64,000 bases of DNA from Prostheceraeus crozeri (taxonomy: Eukaryota; Platyhelminthes; Polycladida; Euryleptidae), in contig CAJQUW010000909.1 in assembly GCA_907163375.1 (NCBI GenBank), positions 310,001 through 374,000 of the forward strand, read 5' to 3'. This document shows, piece by piece, positions 13,201 through 23,400 of this stretch. The stretch's first letter is position 1. Each line of letters opens with the position of its first letter. Under the pieces are notes generated by a model. It was not told the DNA's origin. It saw only the letters and a program-made list of their open reading frames with translations, and did not search any database. The position numbers were made by a program, and so were the translations under genes.

Positions 13201-13720
13201 GATGAGAAATTAAGCTGTGCCCAAAGTTTGTGTTATTCGTGCAATATGATTATGGGTTCAGAGTACTTAAGTTCAGAATACTCAATTTTGAAAGTGAGAA
13301 GTACTTCTCATTTTCAAAATTGAGTTTAATAAGCTACTAAGAGTATTGCAAATCAGGAAGATAAGTTGTTTACTAAAAGTACTTGAGAATTCAAACTACT
13401 CTTTCATGCTCGTATTCATGACAAATTACAATCTGCTATTATATCTTTTTTCAACAGAAGATCAACCTTGTCCTGACTCATCTGTGACCGTTCGTAGAGT
13501 ACAGTCCCAAGTCCTCCTTATGTTGGAGGAATATGAAGCCAGTCGAGGTCAGGCAAATTCTGGTCGAGTTGGTGCACTAGTGCTGCTTGTATCTTCAATG
13601 AAAAATATCTCCCGGTCGTCCTTGGCACAGCTGTGTTTTGGTGGACATTCTGAAGATGTTCTTAGTTGGGACCGCGTTATGCACGACTCTCTCCTGCCCC
13701 CTTTGTTTCCACCTTTTTGA
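6904..13720 (+). CDS. Nuclear receptor, NR2E-like (hinge and ligand-binding domain; partial gene)
   Basis: Whole span of four phase-1 exons (6904-7239, 8608-8796, 9782-9928, 13458-13720) giving about 310 residues. The first starts with AVQHERAPRS, the sequence that follows the zinc fingers in NR2E receptors, then a proline-rich hinge. The next carries the helix 3-5 signature (RWAKQIAHFSRLS, then LLDAAWPELLIL). Later exons give the helix 7-10 region (LRVLILFQN; QVLLMLEEYEASR; GRVGALVLLVSSMKNIS). Nuclear receptors are ligand- or cofactor-controlled transcription factors; NR2E members usually repress in neural and sensory cells. The DNA-binding exons are not seen in the 6.9 kb upstream and are presumed to lie outside. 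The helix-12 region (SWDRVMHDSL) lacks the usual glutamate of an activating AF-2. NR2E is the best fit; another NR2 group remains possible. Confidence 0.88.
7240..8607 (+). other. Nuclear receptor intron 1 with inverted repeat
   Basis: GT-AG intron of 1,368 bp. Its only recognisable content is an imperfect inverted repeat (arms 8225-8276 and 8339-8391). Confidence 0.7.
8225..8391. repeat. Inverted repeat, about 52-bp arms (MITE/foldback-like)
   Basis: The left arm (8225-8276, CCAGAAATA... ending CGCTTCGGGTCC) pairs with the right arm (8339-8391, GGACCCGAAACG... ending ATTTCTGG) with several mismatches. The spacer is about 62 bp. It sits in the first receptor intron. There is no coding capacity. 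Confidence 0.55.
8608..8796 (+). CDS. Nuclear receptor exon: LBD helices 3-5
   Basis: Acceptor TTTCTCCAG, donor GTGAGT, 189 bp, phase 1 in and out. It encodes the LBD signature: RLLHMSVRWAKQIAHFSRLS, then EQASLLDAAWPELLILVAAQ. It has the Trp-Ala-Lys of helix 3 and the acidic-Ala-Trp helix 4/5 motif conserved across NR2 receptors. Confidence 0.92.
8797..9781 (+). other. Nuclear receptor intron 2
   Basis: GT-AG intron of 985 bp. Weak tRNA-like fragments occur near 9490-9530 (CCGGTAGAGCATCG on +) and 9690-9720 (B-box-like on -), too degraded to call. Nothing else is seen. Confidence 0.6.
9782..9928 (+). CDS. Nuclear receptor exon: LBD helices 6-8
   Basis: Acceptor TTCTTCTTTAG, donor GTAAGT, 147 bp, phase 1 in and out. 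It encodes RPETRILVRSLGRLIGRIME followed by LDLTEYAILRVLILFQN, where the last part matches the helix 7-8 'E(Y/F)..L+.I.LF' pattern of nuclear-receptor LBDs. Confidence 0.87.
11588..11882. repeat. Large inverted repeat: two tRNA-derived SINE-like units head to head
   Basis: Arms 11588-11699 and 11771-11882 (about 112 bp each) are reverse complements with scattered mismatches around a 71-bp centre. The right arm on + carries TGTCTTCGAATCCTAGC and the left arm on - carries GGGTTTGATTCCTAGC, both good pol III B-boxes. The likeliest origin is two related tRNA-derived SINEs in opposite orientation. A foldback transposon is the alternative. Confidence 0.65.
11899..12656 (+). repeat. Local duplicated segment, copy A
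   Basis: Closely resembles 15141-15723 in the same orientation. Shared landmarks in order are AGATTCAGTTTTYTGCGGAG, AACAAGTTGGATATCAAAAG, GAATTCATGA-like, TTCTTGGCTGAAATTTCA and GAGTTCATTTAATGAAATCG. Copy A has about 170 bp (roughly 12195-12385) missing from copy B. Non-coding. Confidence 0.7.
13281..13324. repeat. Near-perfect 44-bp palindrome
   Basis: CTCAATTTTGAAAGTGAGAA (from 13281) is mirrored by the complementary half ending CAAAATTGAG at 13324. The 22-bp arms have one mismatch and no spacer. It lies 134 bp upstream of the last receptor exon. Confidence 0.8.
13458..13720 (+). CDS. Nuclear receptor last exon: LBD helices 9-12 and stop
   Basis: The acceptor is TTTTTTCAACAG and entry is phase 1. 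It encodes EDQPCPDSSVTVRRVQSQ, then LLMLEEYEASR (helix 9), GRVGALVLLVSSMKNISRSS (helices 10-11) and DVLSWDRVMHDSL in the helix-12 position, ending PPLFPPF and a TGA stop. Immediately after the stop the +1 frame stays open to 13871, which may be a C-terminal extension lost through one extra T or read by frameshifting. Confidence 0.87.
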
Positions 13721-13871
13721 TGAATGTACAAACAAGCATGTGATGATCTCTTTTTCCTCTGCATTGTATCAACGTTGTGTTCGTCTCGATATCAATTCCT
13801 CATCAGAAATTGAAAGAGAACCAATAGATGAGGATCTTCTGAGCTCTGTGAAACAACGAGTGCAGACCTGA
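13721..13871 (+). other. Possible C-terminal extension of the nuclear receptor in the +1 frame
   Basis: Directly after the stop, in context CCT TTT TGA T, the frame one base on is open for about 50 codons. It encodes DECTNKHVMISFSS, then SSSEIEREPIDEDLLSSVKQ and RVQT before TGA. The acidic/polar composition looks coding rather than random AT-rich sequence. It could be an assembly or sequencing error in the T5 run, a recent frameshift, +1 programmed frameshifting, or chance. Confidence 0.35.
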
Positions 13872-13943
13872 ATTATATTTTCTTGTTTCTTCAGCATTTC
13901 TTCGAATTGAGTTATTGATGTACATGTAATTTTGAGAATTGCA

Positions 13944-13949
13944 ATTAAA
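13944..13949 (+). terminator. Candidate poly(A) signal of the nuclear receptor
   Basis: ATTAAA about 220 bp downstream of the receptor stop codon on the + strand. Confidence 0.3.
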
Positions 13950-14746
13950 GCATGTAAATAGTAAAGAATTTTTAACAATTTTTTCAGTGAATTTTCATGA
14001 AAAGTTGGAATGCAGACCATGGAAGGAACCAGTCCAGATTTCACGGGCCTGGACCGGCTTTTGATATGCGTCATGCGATTATTTATTTACAATCATGCAT
14101 ACCGGATGATTTGTAAAAATTGTCAATTGTCGTATTCGTCGGTGCTTGATTTTCTTACATGATTAAAACCTCAACTGATAAGTAATAATATAGTAACACT
14201 TCGAAATATGTCATACTTTACTAGCATCAGAAACAACACTGAATAATCAAAATTCTACATTTCAATCCTGTACACATTAATTGCATGCATGTTTCTGAAA
14301 TTGAGTTGGCTATCACTGTATATGCGTTTGTTGAATGGTGCATGGTGGTGATGATGATGTCATATTCACACATTTTGCAATATGCTGAGATTGCAGGTGT
14401 CATATTCCTTTCTGATCCCACAACTGCGTGAAAGTGGAACTAGACGTGCTCCCCTCAGATCGAGGCACTGATGAAATAGCAACTGAATGAGATAATACTG
14501 CTATTTGATTAAGATTAAGTTTGGTTATTCCAGCTGGATCTAGCATACGTAAAAATAACCAACAATTTCCTACTAAATAAATTAGAAAAATCCTAAGTGA
14601 ATTAATAAGATAAGCATCCACACATATCATATGAAGTAGGCTTTACGCGTGATCACAACAAGCATGTGTGAACTTATCATTGTCTAACCGTGAAATTTGG
14701 CCGGGTTTTGGGCCGGCTAGATTGGGAACGTGCCAGTTCCATCTCT

Positions 14747-14780
14747 GAGAGTCGGAGTCCTAAACGTGACAGGACTCTGA
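14747..14780. repeat. Short GC-rich hairpin
   Basis: GTCGGAGTCCT, a short loop, then AGGACTCTGAC form an 11-bp stem (one G-T pair) in otherwise AT-rich DNA, within a locally GC-rich 90-bp patch. Confidence 0.4.
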
Positions 14781-15140
14781 CCCCGGCTAATATCTTCTGA
14801 ATCGTGACTTGATCGCGAATAATTCCCCACTGCTTTTAAATTTAATTTGTGTTACATTAACTTCTTTTGCGATTTAGTCTCTCAATTACTACCTTCGGCA
14901 TTTTTTCCAAAGATTGTATCTTGATTTTCACAGTTTGTTGAAGAAAATTCTTTGTCAATAGGCAATTGACTCTTTGATTGCTACTTTCGCACTTCTACTT
15001 CATATTTCATCACAATTTTATGATGTATCACACATGGCACTGGTTATAATGACTAGGCCTAGCCCATAGAGTAGGGATGTATAAGTACGTAGAGTGTCGA
15101 CTCAAAAAGTATCTATATACAGTGAAAATTCTTATATCAA

Positions 15141-15723
15141 AAGATTCAGTTTTCTGCGGAGATTACATTCCCGTGGTCCAAAAAATGAAGAGCACTTTTG
15201 AAAAAAGTCAAAATTTTGCCAATTTATATACTACCGAGATGACTCCTCTATGTAAGTATGCAACAAGTTGGATATCAAAAGGAATGAATATTTGCTAATA
15301 AGCATCCTAACCAAGCGGCAATTAAGCTAATTATCAAGGGAATTCATGATCCGTTTTATAATGGAAGTCTTCATGAAAAAGTCGACATCTTATTATGCCT
15401 TCTTGGCTGAAATTTCATATTTCTAATTCATGAAAGCAATAGCAGGTCATCAAGTTGCCAATTTAACAAATATTGCCTCTCCAAGGCTGTCATGACACGT
15501 ACAATCTGTAAAATAATATCATTTCCTTCTGCAATGCTATAATGATCAGTCAATTCCTTGTCAATTTCTTCAAAACTGCATAAAGTGCACATCTCACATT
15601 TGGAAACAATTCCGACTGTATCCCCTTTGAGTTCATTTAATGAAATCGAAAGTGTATATACATTGGGGATTTAGTAAATGCGGAGTTCCCACTCTGCCTA
15701 ACATATTTACTCTATGATCTAGC
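15141..15723 (+). repeat. Local duplicated segment, copy B
   Basis: Diverged direct repeat of 11899-12656, starting AGATTCAGTTTTCTGCGGAG and ending near ATTTACTCTATGATCTAGCC. It lacks about 170 bp of copy A. No open reading frame is conserved between the copies. Confidence 0.7.
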
Positions 15724-17118
15724 CTACTTTTCGTATCGAATTGAAAAATGCAACTAATGTTATATTTGTCATAATTAATTAAGTTCAATTATGCTGTTAG
15801 AGTATGTGCCACTATAGCTTAGGCCTACTTTCATTAGGGGCAACATGAAGATGGTTCTATATCTCGACGTAAATTTCGACATCTTGAGCACCACCATAAT
15901 TATTGCAGTCTTTACTTGATGAGTCATCGCATAGTTCACATGGACGTTCTTCAAATCGTAATCTATTTCTACAACATCAAATATAGTCAAAATCTAACTT
16001 TATAATGATTTTTCGTCTTTGATTTCAGCAAGATATTGTAGACTTGATTTCAAAATCAAGATCGGTTGCATTCTCAAACAGACATGCATGGCTCCAAGTA
16101 ATTCAGGCTATGACGCTGCTGATATCCACTTTCTCTGAAATAATGAGTTTTCGGTCTAGCAGTCTACAAGTACGAATTTCTATCAGCTGTCAACAGTTCA
16201 TTCATCCCATATTCATGCTAAATTGCTTCACTCGCCAGCTCCACTTTCTAATTCATTTGAAGCTGCTGAAGCAAGCAGTAAGACTAGTAACTTTTTCGAA
16301 TTAATGTAATACAATGTAAATTATACCTATCATACGTGAATAACAATTAATTAGAACAAATTCAGTATGTTGCAAAACATTGAATTCGTTATATTGTTAT
16401 TCAGAAAGATAGGTTGTCGATAAACACAAAAAATCCAATAAAATTTGAATATCATACTGACAGACTTACGGATTATGCACGCAATCAGAAAATTTGTTAA
16501 AGCTATGCAGCAAGTCAGCCCCCTTGTTTGAGCTATTTCTGACTTTTTTAGGACTGCACACTTTTCAACTCACATATAGAAACATTCAAGGTCTCGCCAC
16601 AATCAATTGAAACTACTCTTCAAGACTGACACATCCTAAGGATTCAAGCAGAATGATTTTACTATTGATTTTAGTGCGAAGTGGCTCTGAAATATTAAGA
16701 TGTAATAAAATAATTCTCAGTAAAATGATAAAATTTTGTGTGCTAAACCCTGGAGTACTCCATGGCTCAACTCATTTTGTTAGATGACTAGAAAATGATT
16801 TTGATTGATCATGGTGAGTCCCAGTATGCTATTGATGAGTTGAAAAGCGTGTGACAATTCGGAAACATGGCTTACTTGTTCAGCGATAACAAATTTTCTG
16901 ATGTCGTGTATAATAAAGGATCAGTAGCCTAACTTTTTCGGATTAAATTGTTGCAGTGTAAATTATACACGTTTGAATAGAGTTCAACATACTATTTTTT
17001 TAGAAATGTTATTGAATGAACTGCCGATACTATAAATATTTTTCTCCACTGGCTATCGAATGGCTATCTACTCGTCTATGAAGCCAAATTTCCAAAAACA
17101 GTGATGAATGAAATGAAT

Positions 17119-17124
17119 TTTATT
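17119..17124 (-). terminator. Poly(A) signal of the DyP gene
   Basis: AATAAA on the - strand about 77 nt downstream of the DyP stop codon, in the correct orientation for its 3' end. Confidence 0.5.
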
Positions 17125-17200
17125 TTAACAAATTGTTTGTGAAAGCAACGATATGTCTATGTGTCTGCTTCTATTTTCATGACACTTCAAAGAAACTATT

Positions 17201-17451
17201 TCAAGCCATTTTTTTGAGCTCATCCGCCCCAGGGAAATACCAATAAGTTCCTTTGACGTTTTTGGTGAGCCTCATGATATCATCACTATGACCATCTTCA
17301 CCTGCGCCTACCATCCGATCCAACATGTACTCGAAGTTAGCTGGGGATTCAGCATAAGCGATAAAGAAGAGACCAGATTCCCCACTCAAATTTCCGAATG
17401 GCTGAGATTGGCGAACAATCTCGAATTTTTTCTTCTGTTGGAAGGCATTTC
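17201..17451 (-). CDS. DyP peroxidase exon 7 (C-terminus)
   Basis: Acceptor TTTCACTATTCCAG, phase 1 in. It encodes [20 protein letters not shown] with the distal Arg301, then [20 protein letters not shown] and the C-terminal [16 protein letters not shown] before TGA. This is the best-conserved C-terminal block of DyPs. Confidence 0.94.
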
Positions 17452-20400
17452 CTGGAATAGTGAAAATTTCGATTAGGACAAGATCATCTAAATTGTATGT
17501 ATTTACAAGCAGAATTTTAATTTATCAGAATTTTTTTCTTGTTGCGACACCTATCGTTATTTCCGGCCGTCAGTTAAAATGCAAAAATTGTTGACCAGCT
17601 TGAATTTTCATGGTATGAGACATTTGCACGCACGCCTGTAAATGGTCATCATAGTGAAGTTCTTTGATTGGTGGTGCAGGCATATTATATCAAAGCAAGT
17701 AAGTAAAAGAAGCATTTTCTTCAGCGAGTAGCAATATTCAAAGCAGTTGTCAGATCTGTCATTCATTAAGAAATCAAGCTTAAAGAAATTTGTGCCATTC
17801 TTGACAAAAGATGTTGTCATCATCCTTGCCATCAAATAGCATCATCAAAGCGATATTTTCTCTTTCTTTTGAGACTAGTGAATGCTCAATAGCATAGGTT
17901 TCTCTTGATTTGACAGCATTTTTGACTGTCAAAGAGATTCATTGAGATAAAGTAACTGCAAATTAGGAAAGAACAAAGCAAAAAGTTGAAATACATTTCT
18001 AAGTTCAGCAGCATTCCTCAATTCTCATTTTGCGGAGGACTCTGAGCAACTGCAATGACTCATAGAAAACCGAAGCTATGGAGGAAAGGTTTACTAAACC
18101 ACCTAAATCCATTCAAAAATCCTAGTAAATATCCTTCTGCACACTTAAATAATTTCAGGCAAGGAATGTAGCTGAGCATAATAACTATCACACTATAAAG
18201 AATATTGGATAGCAGGTATGGACAGCCTTCCATACCTGTTCCAAAAATGCATAACTTATTTGGACTTTAATTGACACAGCGCAGTCGACAACTACAACAT
18301 CATTTCAATCCTTAGGGGATAATGGTGCATTTCATCACAATTCGAACAGTTATGACAATATTCTATCCAATTCAATCGATGAAATTAATTCAAATGACTT
18401 CAAAAATATACAAACATAACTGACATTGAAAATATAAGATTTTGTGGTTTTTTTCTAAATCTGAAATTAAGGACATTTCTTGACGCTGGGAGGCTTGTAT
18501 CTGATTTAAAATGCTGTGACGGTTTAACGTCACTACTCCTCCCATACGACTGGCTTGTATGGTGCTGACATAGTCGGACTTTTTTTACCAAGAGCGTTGT
18601 GATTTCTTAGCCAGGAAGCCTTAACTGTCGACTTTCAATGACACCTTCGGGGCGCGACCTCTGGACCAAAAGATCGGTATGCCAAGCACTTAACCATTGT
18701 GCAACAGATACCACTATTATTCAACATGCAGGGTGTTTCAAAAGGCTTCATTAAATAATTAGCGAATTCTATGAAAATCTTTATATATTTCTACGGCATT
18801 GATTTAATGTTTACAGTACATTGAAACGTTTAATGTACTGTTCGTGAAATAAATTATGATAAACCACAGATATTTTACTTTACACATAAAAAATCCTCGT
18901 TAAAGATTTAATGCATTCGTCCCCAACGAGGACTCATACATTGAATATGCAACTCGTATTACATTGTGTAAGTAAAATATCAGTGCTTTGTCACACAGGA
19001 TCACAATATTGCACTTCCTGGTATTCAAGATACAAGTAGTGTAACATTACTTTATACTGTCGATAGTAGCACCATCAGTTCCGAACTAAAAACGTCACAG
19101 CATGATAAGTGAAGACAAATGTTGAGAGAACACATTTGCGTGTAAAAATGCTAATTATGAGAAGGTAAGCTATATTGCAAACTTCATATAATATTCCATT
19201 ATATAATATAATAATATTTTACTATGTGTAGCAGCTGAGCCTTCTTTCGCTAAGAATCTCAAAAAAAGAGTGGATTGGGAAAATTATTAACTATAACGAG
19301 GACTAGTGTAAAGAATAGCTAGAAATGCTGGTAACCAATTACTTTATGTCATAGATACATGTATATAGCACGGAACTTATGAATCAAGCCTTTAAGCGAG
19401 AATACAATTTTCAAAAAATGAATGGTCATCTATGAAATGCCACAGCCCGGCCATAAAGAATGAGAAAAGAGCAGTCAGTTAGAGTGATGGAACGGTGTTA
19501 AAAAGATCATGATTCGTGAAAATTAATCAAAAAAGGAGACAGAAGTCCACTGACACAAAATGCCTTTACTTGCATTACATCTGTCCAATTAATGCAACTT
19601 ATGTTTCGGGGGACAGTTCCCCTCATATGCACCTTGCTACGTGTCATCTCCAAATTATTCTAGACAAAAGGGCATTATGTGAAATAACAGAGCAATTCCA
19701 GCCAAATCTCATTGCTAGCAAGTTATTTACCTCCAGTCATCCGTGCCACATGTGAAGTAATTGATTTTCGTGACTGTTCAGTACTGTCATTCCGTTGACG
19801 TCCGACCCAGTTCTCCATAGTGCGATCTGAAAATGACAACCAGTCATGAAAAATATTCAACCTATAGAAAAGTGGGGAAAGAACGAACCTTTTTCAGAGC
19901 TGATGACATGATGCTGGTGCAGCCACTTTTGAGTGATCTGGAATACAAAGCGGTAGAAACTATATCAGAGTATTATACTATTGCACTCTACTGTGATCGA
20001 AACAAGAAAACATGGAGAACACAAGGAAACTAATAACTTCCTGCAAAGTGGAGAAAAGCTCTTACCACACAATGGTACCATATAAGGTGTAGTTCCGCCA
20101 AATTATACTTATAGTTTTAATTCGCTCAATCAATGAATTTGCAAAGTCGTCGCTAAAAATGCATTCATTGAGACGACTGTATGGATTGTCAGACGTATTT
20201 AAACGTAAAACTATACGAATACATTGGAATAATACGTACATCTGCTTCCCGAACAACAAAAGCATGATGAGAGAAAATCGGCGTAATTCAATGCCGATTA
20301 CTGAATGTAATCCTCTTTCGCTGTAGAGGAATATGAAATGGTTTGAAATTTGACTTCAGTTATCAAGGAATAAAGATTACGAATAAGATCAAGACAAACA

Positions 20401-23400
20401 TCGACCTTGCTATCAACCGATCAACTAACTTCTTGATTTTGCAAGTGGCTTATGTGATGAATCCGCTACTGACTAAAAGACGAACTTCCATTTTACCGGC
20501 AATTATCATACGATTGATTGTATTCTATTAAGTGTCAATCATGAAGATATGAGCACTACTACACTTGTTAACTTTGTACATGTTAACACAATTGGTACAA
20601 GGTTAGCCCATCCATAGTCCATGTATCTCAACCTTGAGTTCAGTGAACTTTACACGATTTGATTACGTTTTTGAACCATACAATTGATGTGTATTTAACT
20701 AGAGTAAAACAGCGCCGATGTGTATAGTTGGGTTTCTAGATAAATCAACAATTTCGCAAATTACATATGTAGGCCCTACCTTGTTTTTCGCATAATTTCT
20801 CAAGCTATTCAACTTGTGAAGATTCAGCACTGCTTCGTACAGTTTACGAAAATGAATTTAAAATTAGTCCGTTGTCAACAGGTGAAAAATCGTCAGAAAC
20901 GGTTTAGATGAATTTTCCACAGAGACTTTCTCTTCAGTTCACTATGCTGTTAAGTAGAAGTTAATGAAAGACAAACATGTATACACGCAAAATATGATGT
21001 GCCGGGTGTCCTGGATAGCCTAGCTCTAAAAATATCTGCATGAGTTTATAATGTAATTCAAAATTCCAAAGTCGTTAAAACTAAACAGCGAGACTGTTCA
21101 TAGTTTAATGAAGTTAGGGAATGATGATTCAACATGATGCCAAATTGTCTAATTGATTCGGAATTTTCCGACCGGAATGAATCCTGAATCCTTGGTCATT
21201 TTCTGCTCGAATCTTATTTCTAGATCTGCACATGACCCGAGCAGATCTGATAGGGCTTTTTAGAATGATCTACAGATCATGGAAGTATAGGAGGAATTTT
21301 CTTTAGTAGAACTAAGTAAAATATACCAAGCAAGGAACTGGGCCACGCATTAGTGACCCGAAATCTTCATTTTCCTTTATTCGAGTTGTCTTCACAATCA
21401 GTGGTATTTTATTTTACTGAATTTTCACCCCTAGCACAGCTATGAGCCATGATCGAAGCTAGGGGTTACTCAATGAAAAGTAACAAATTGTATTATTTTA
21501 AATAAATAAAATAAAAAAATAACAGATCTTCTAATCTGATTAAGCTGTCCCCATCAGAAACCTATTCGCACGCCTCTTGAAAGTATCAAGATTATATTGG
21601 TCAGGGAAAGTGGTCTGGGGAAGCTGATTCCAAAGCTGTGCCGTGCGAACAAAGAAGCTTTTCGAGCGACTCACAGTACGTGCGCGTTCTAAGCTCACAT
21701 TATAGCATGTGAGTGCATTAGCTCTGTGTGTGCTTCTGGAGAAGATCTTAGGTTTGGGTACGCACTCATTTACTGCAGAGCTGCTTCTACCGAAATAGTA
21801 CCTGTAGAAGAGACTGAGTGAAGCAACATCCCGTCTGACGGAGAGCGGCTGCAACTTGATAGCAAGTTTTTCACCCATGAGATTCTTGACACGTTTCTCA
21901 ACCCGTTCAAGGAGGTTAAGATGTGTTTGTGGGGCGCCTGCCCACAGATGACAACAATACTCCATCAGAGGACGAATAGTGGACTTGTAAAGATAGCAGA
22001 CAGTCTGTGGTGGAAGATAGCTGCTGGCACGATAGAGACTACCAATGAGTTGAGCTGCCTGCTTGCTAATGGATTGGATGTATGGTTTCCATGACAAGTT
22101 TTTCGTAACCGCCAATCCAAGGAAGGAGATGGAATCTTGTTCTCTGATCCTATTATTTGACATCTTAATGCTATGATGATCATCATCTCCTTCAAGTCGT
22201 GACTGCAGAATACTCTGAGTTTTGAAGGATTGAAGGAAACAAGCCAATTGGCGCCCCATTCTGAGACCCTGCGTAAGTCTTCATTAAGAACGTCGCATAA
22301 CTGCTGACGTTGCTGAGTGTTTTTAGCGAGTCGCTCATTGGAATTGAAAAGTGTTGTGTCATCTGCATATATCACCAATTTACTCACTAGGCAGTCTGGG
22401 AGGTCGTTGATGTACAGTAGAAAACGAGTGGGTCCCAAAATTGACCCTTGAGGAACTCCTGCATTGACTAACTTGGTGGAAGACTTTTGGCCATCTAAGA
22501 CGACAGATATCTGCCGGTCACTAAGGAAAGAAGCAAGAAGTTTGTGGAGTTGATCAGCAACTCCATAGGACTTTAGCTTCATAAGGAGTCCCTGATGCCA
22601 GATTTTATCGAATATTTGGTCGCAATTATATATTTGCTGACTAATAACGGCTGAATACAAGTTACAGGCCAACTTCAGAACCAACGAAGAATAACCATGT
22701 GTAGCCCTCCTCGCGACCACAGAAAGAATTAGTTCTTTCAGAAAATAGTGTTAGATAATTCCCAATTCTGATACGCAACTTAACATACCGACAACAACCA
22801 CTATCAGCATTGGTCTGTAGAATCTAATGCAATTATCTTTCTTTTAACGAGAAGCTACCTCTCGATTTCAAATCTAACTATGTTATGATCAGACAAACAA
22901 AATTTGACTTTTTTTCTTAAAAATGTGCTACATTTGATACACATACATTTTTACCAAAATTGCAGATAATGGATGTACCGGAGTGTCTTGTTTATAATGA
23001 ATACAACAGTACAACAAACATTTATGAATGTCTTTCTTATTACAAAGAGGATGCGCAACTGGCTTTGAGGAGTCTGCACCTTCATCGAGCTCCATTCGTA
23101 CCTGAAGTGGCAAATGATATTCCGACCTGTATTCCTTTACAACAAAGGACTAATAAGCGCAAAAACCTACTTCCTTTTCGCCGTTGAACATTAATTAAAT
23201 GCCTTTCCAATCCCTTGGTGATTTGCAAGGTATAGGTTAAGCGGATAATTCACTGCAACTTCGCAGTTTTGCTATGAGACTATTATAGGCAACAAGTTGA
23301 GAATAACCTGAAAACGGATGCAGCCTGACCCAAACAAATGACCCGAATGCTACATACATACATGTACATCTAGGGCATTTAACTAATCCTTGACTCTGAC

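Larger units (their letters stand above)
9929..13457 (+). other. Nuclear receptor intron 3 with repeats
   Basis: GT-AG intron of 3.5 kb. It contains a head-to-head SINE pair (11588-11882), copy A of a local duplication (11899-12656), a weak tRNA-like fragment (12650-12745, with B-box GGTTCAAATCT) and a near-perfect palindrome (13281-13324) just before the last exon. Confidence 0.7.
13950..17117. other. Intergenic region between the two convergent host genes
   Basis: Separates the receptor and DyP 3' ends. It contains a short GC-rich hairpin (14747-14780), copy B of the local duplication (15141-15723) and AT-rich sequence. A - strand frame at 14400-14560 looks exon-like but matches nothing I recognise. 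Confidence 0.5.
21408..22613 (-). mobile_element. LINE (Jockey/CR1 group), 5'-truncated copy
   Basis: Nearly identical to the element at 47535-49233 from the 3' tail up to 22613, where similarity stops abruptly within the RT frame. This is a classic 5' truncation from incomplete target-primed reverse transcription. The 3' UTR ends in a hairpin (21428-21465) and an AT-rich tail. It lies in the 15.5-kb DyP intron, in the same orientation as the gene. Confidence 0.9.

Noticed and set aside
16044-16304. 86-codon + strand frame downstream of the receptor
   Set aside because: Initially considered as a further receptor exon, but it has no LBD similarity and the receptor already has a stop.
17580-17700. 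- strand frame with [17 protein letters not shown], considered as the DyP haem-ligand exon
   Set aside because: No suitable donor or phase, and the real SHVAR exon is at 19731-19826.
19516-20033. + strand frames of 66-79 codons
   Set aside because: Shadows over DyP exons 5 and 6.
22614-22720. Extra 36 codons at the N-terminus of the truncated LINE frame
   Set aside because: Similarity to the second LINE copy ends at 22613; the upstream codons are flanking DNA read by chance.
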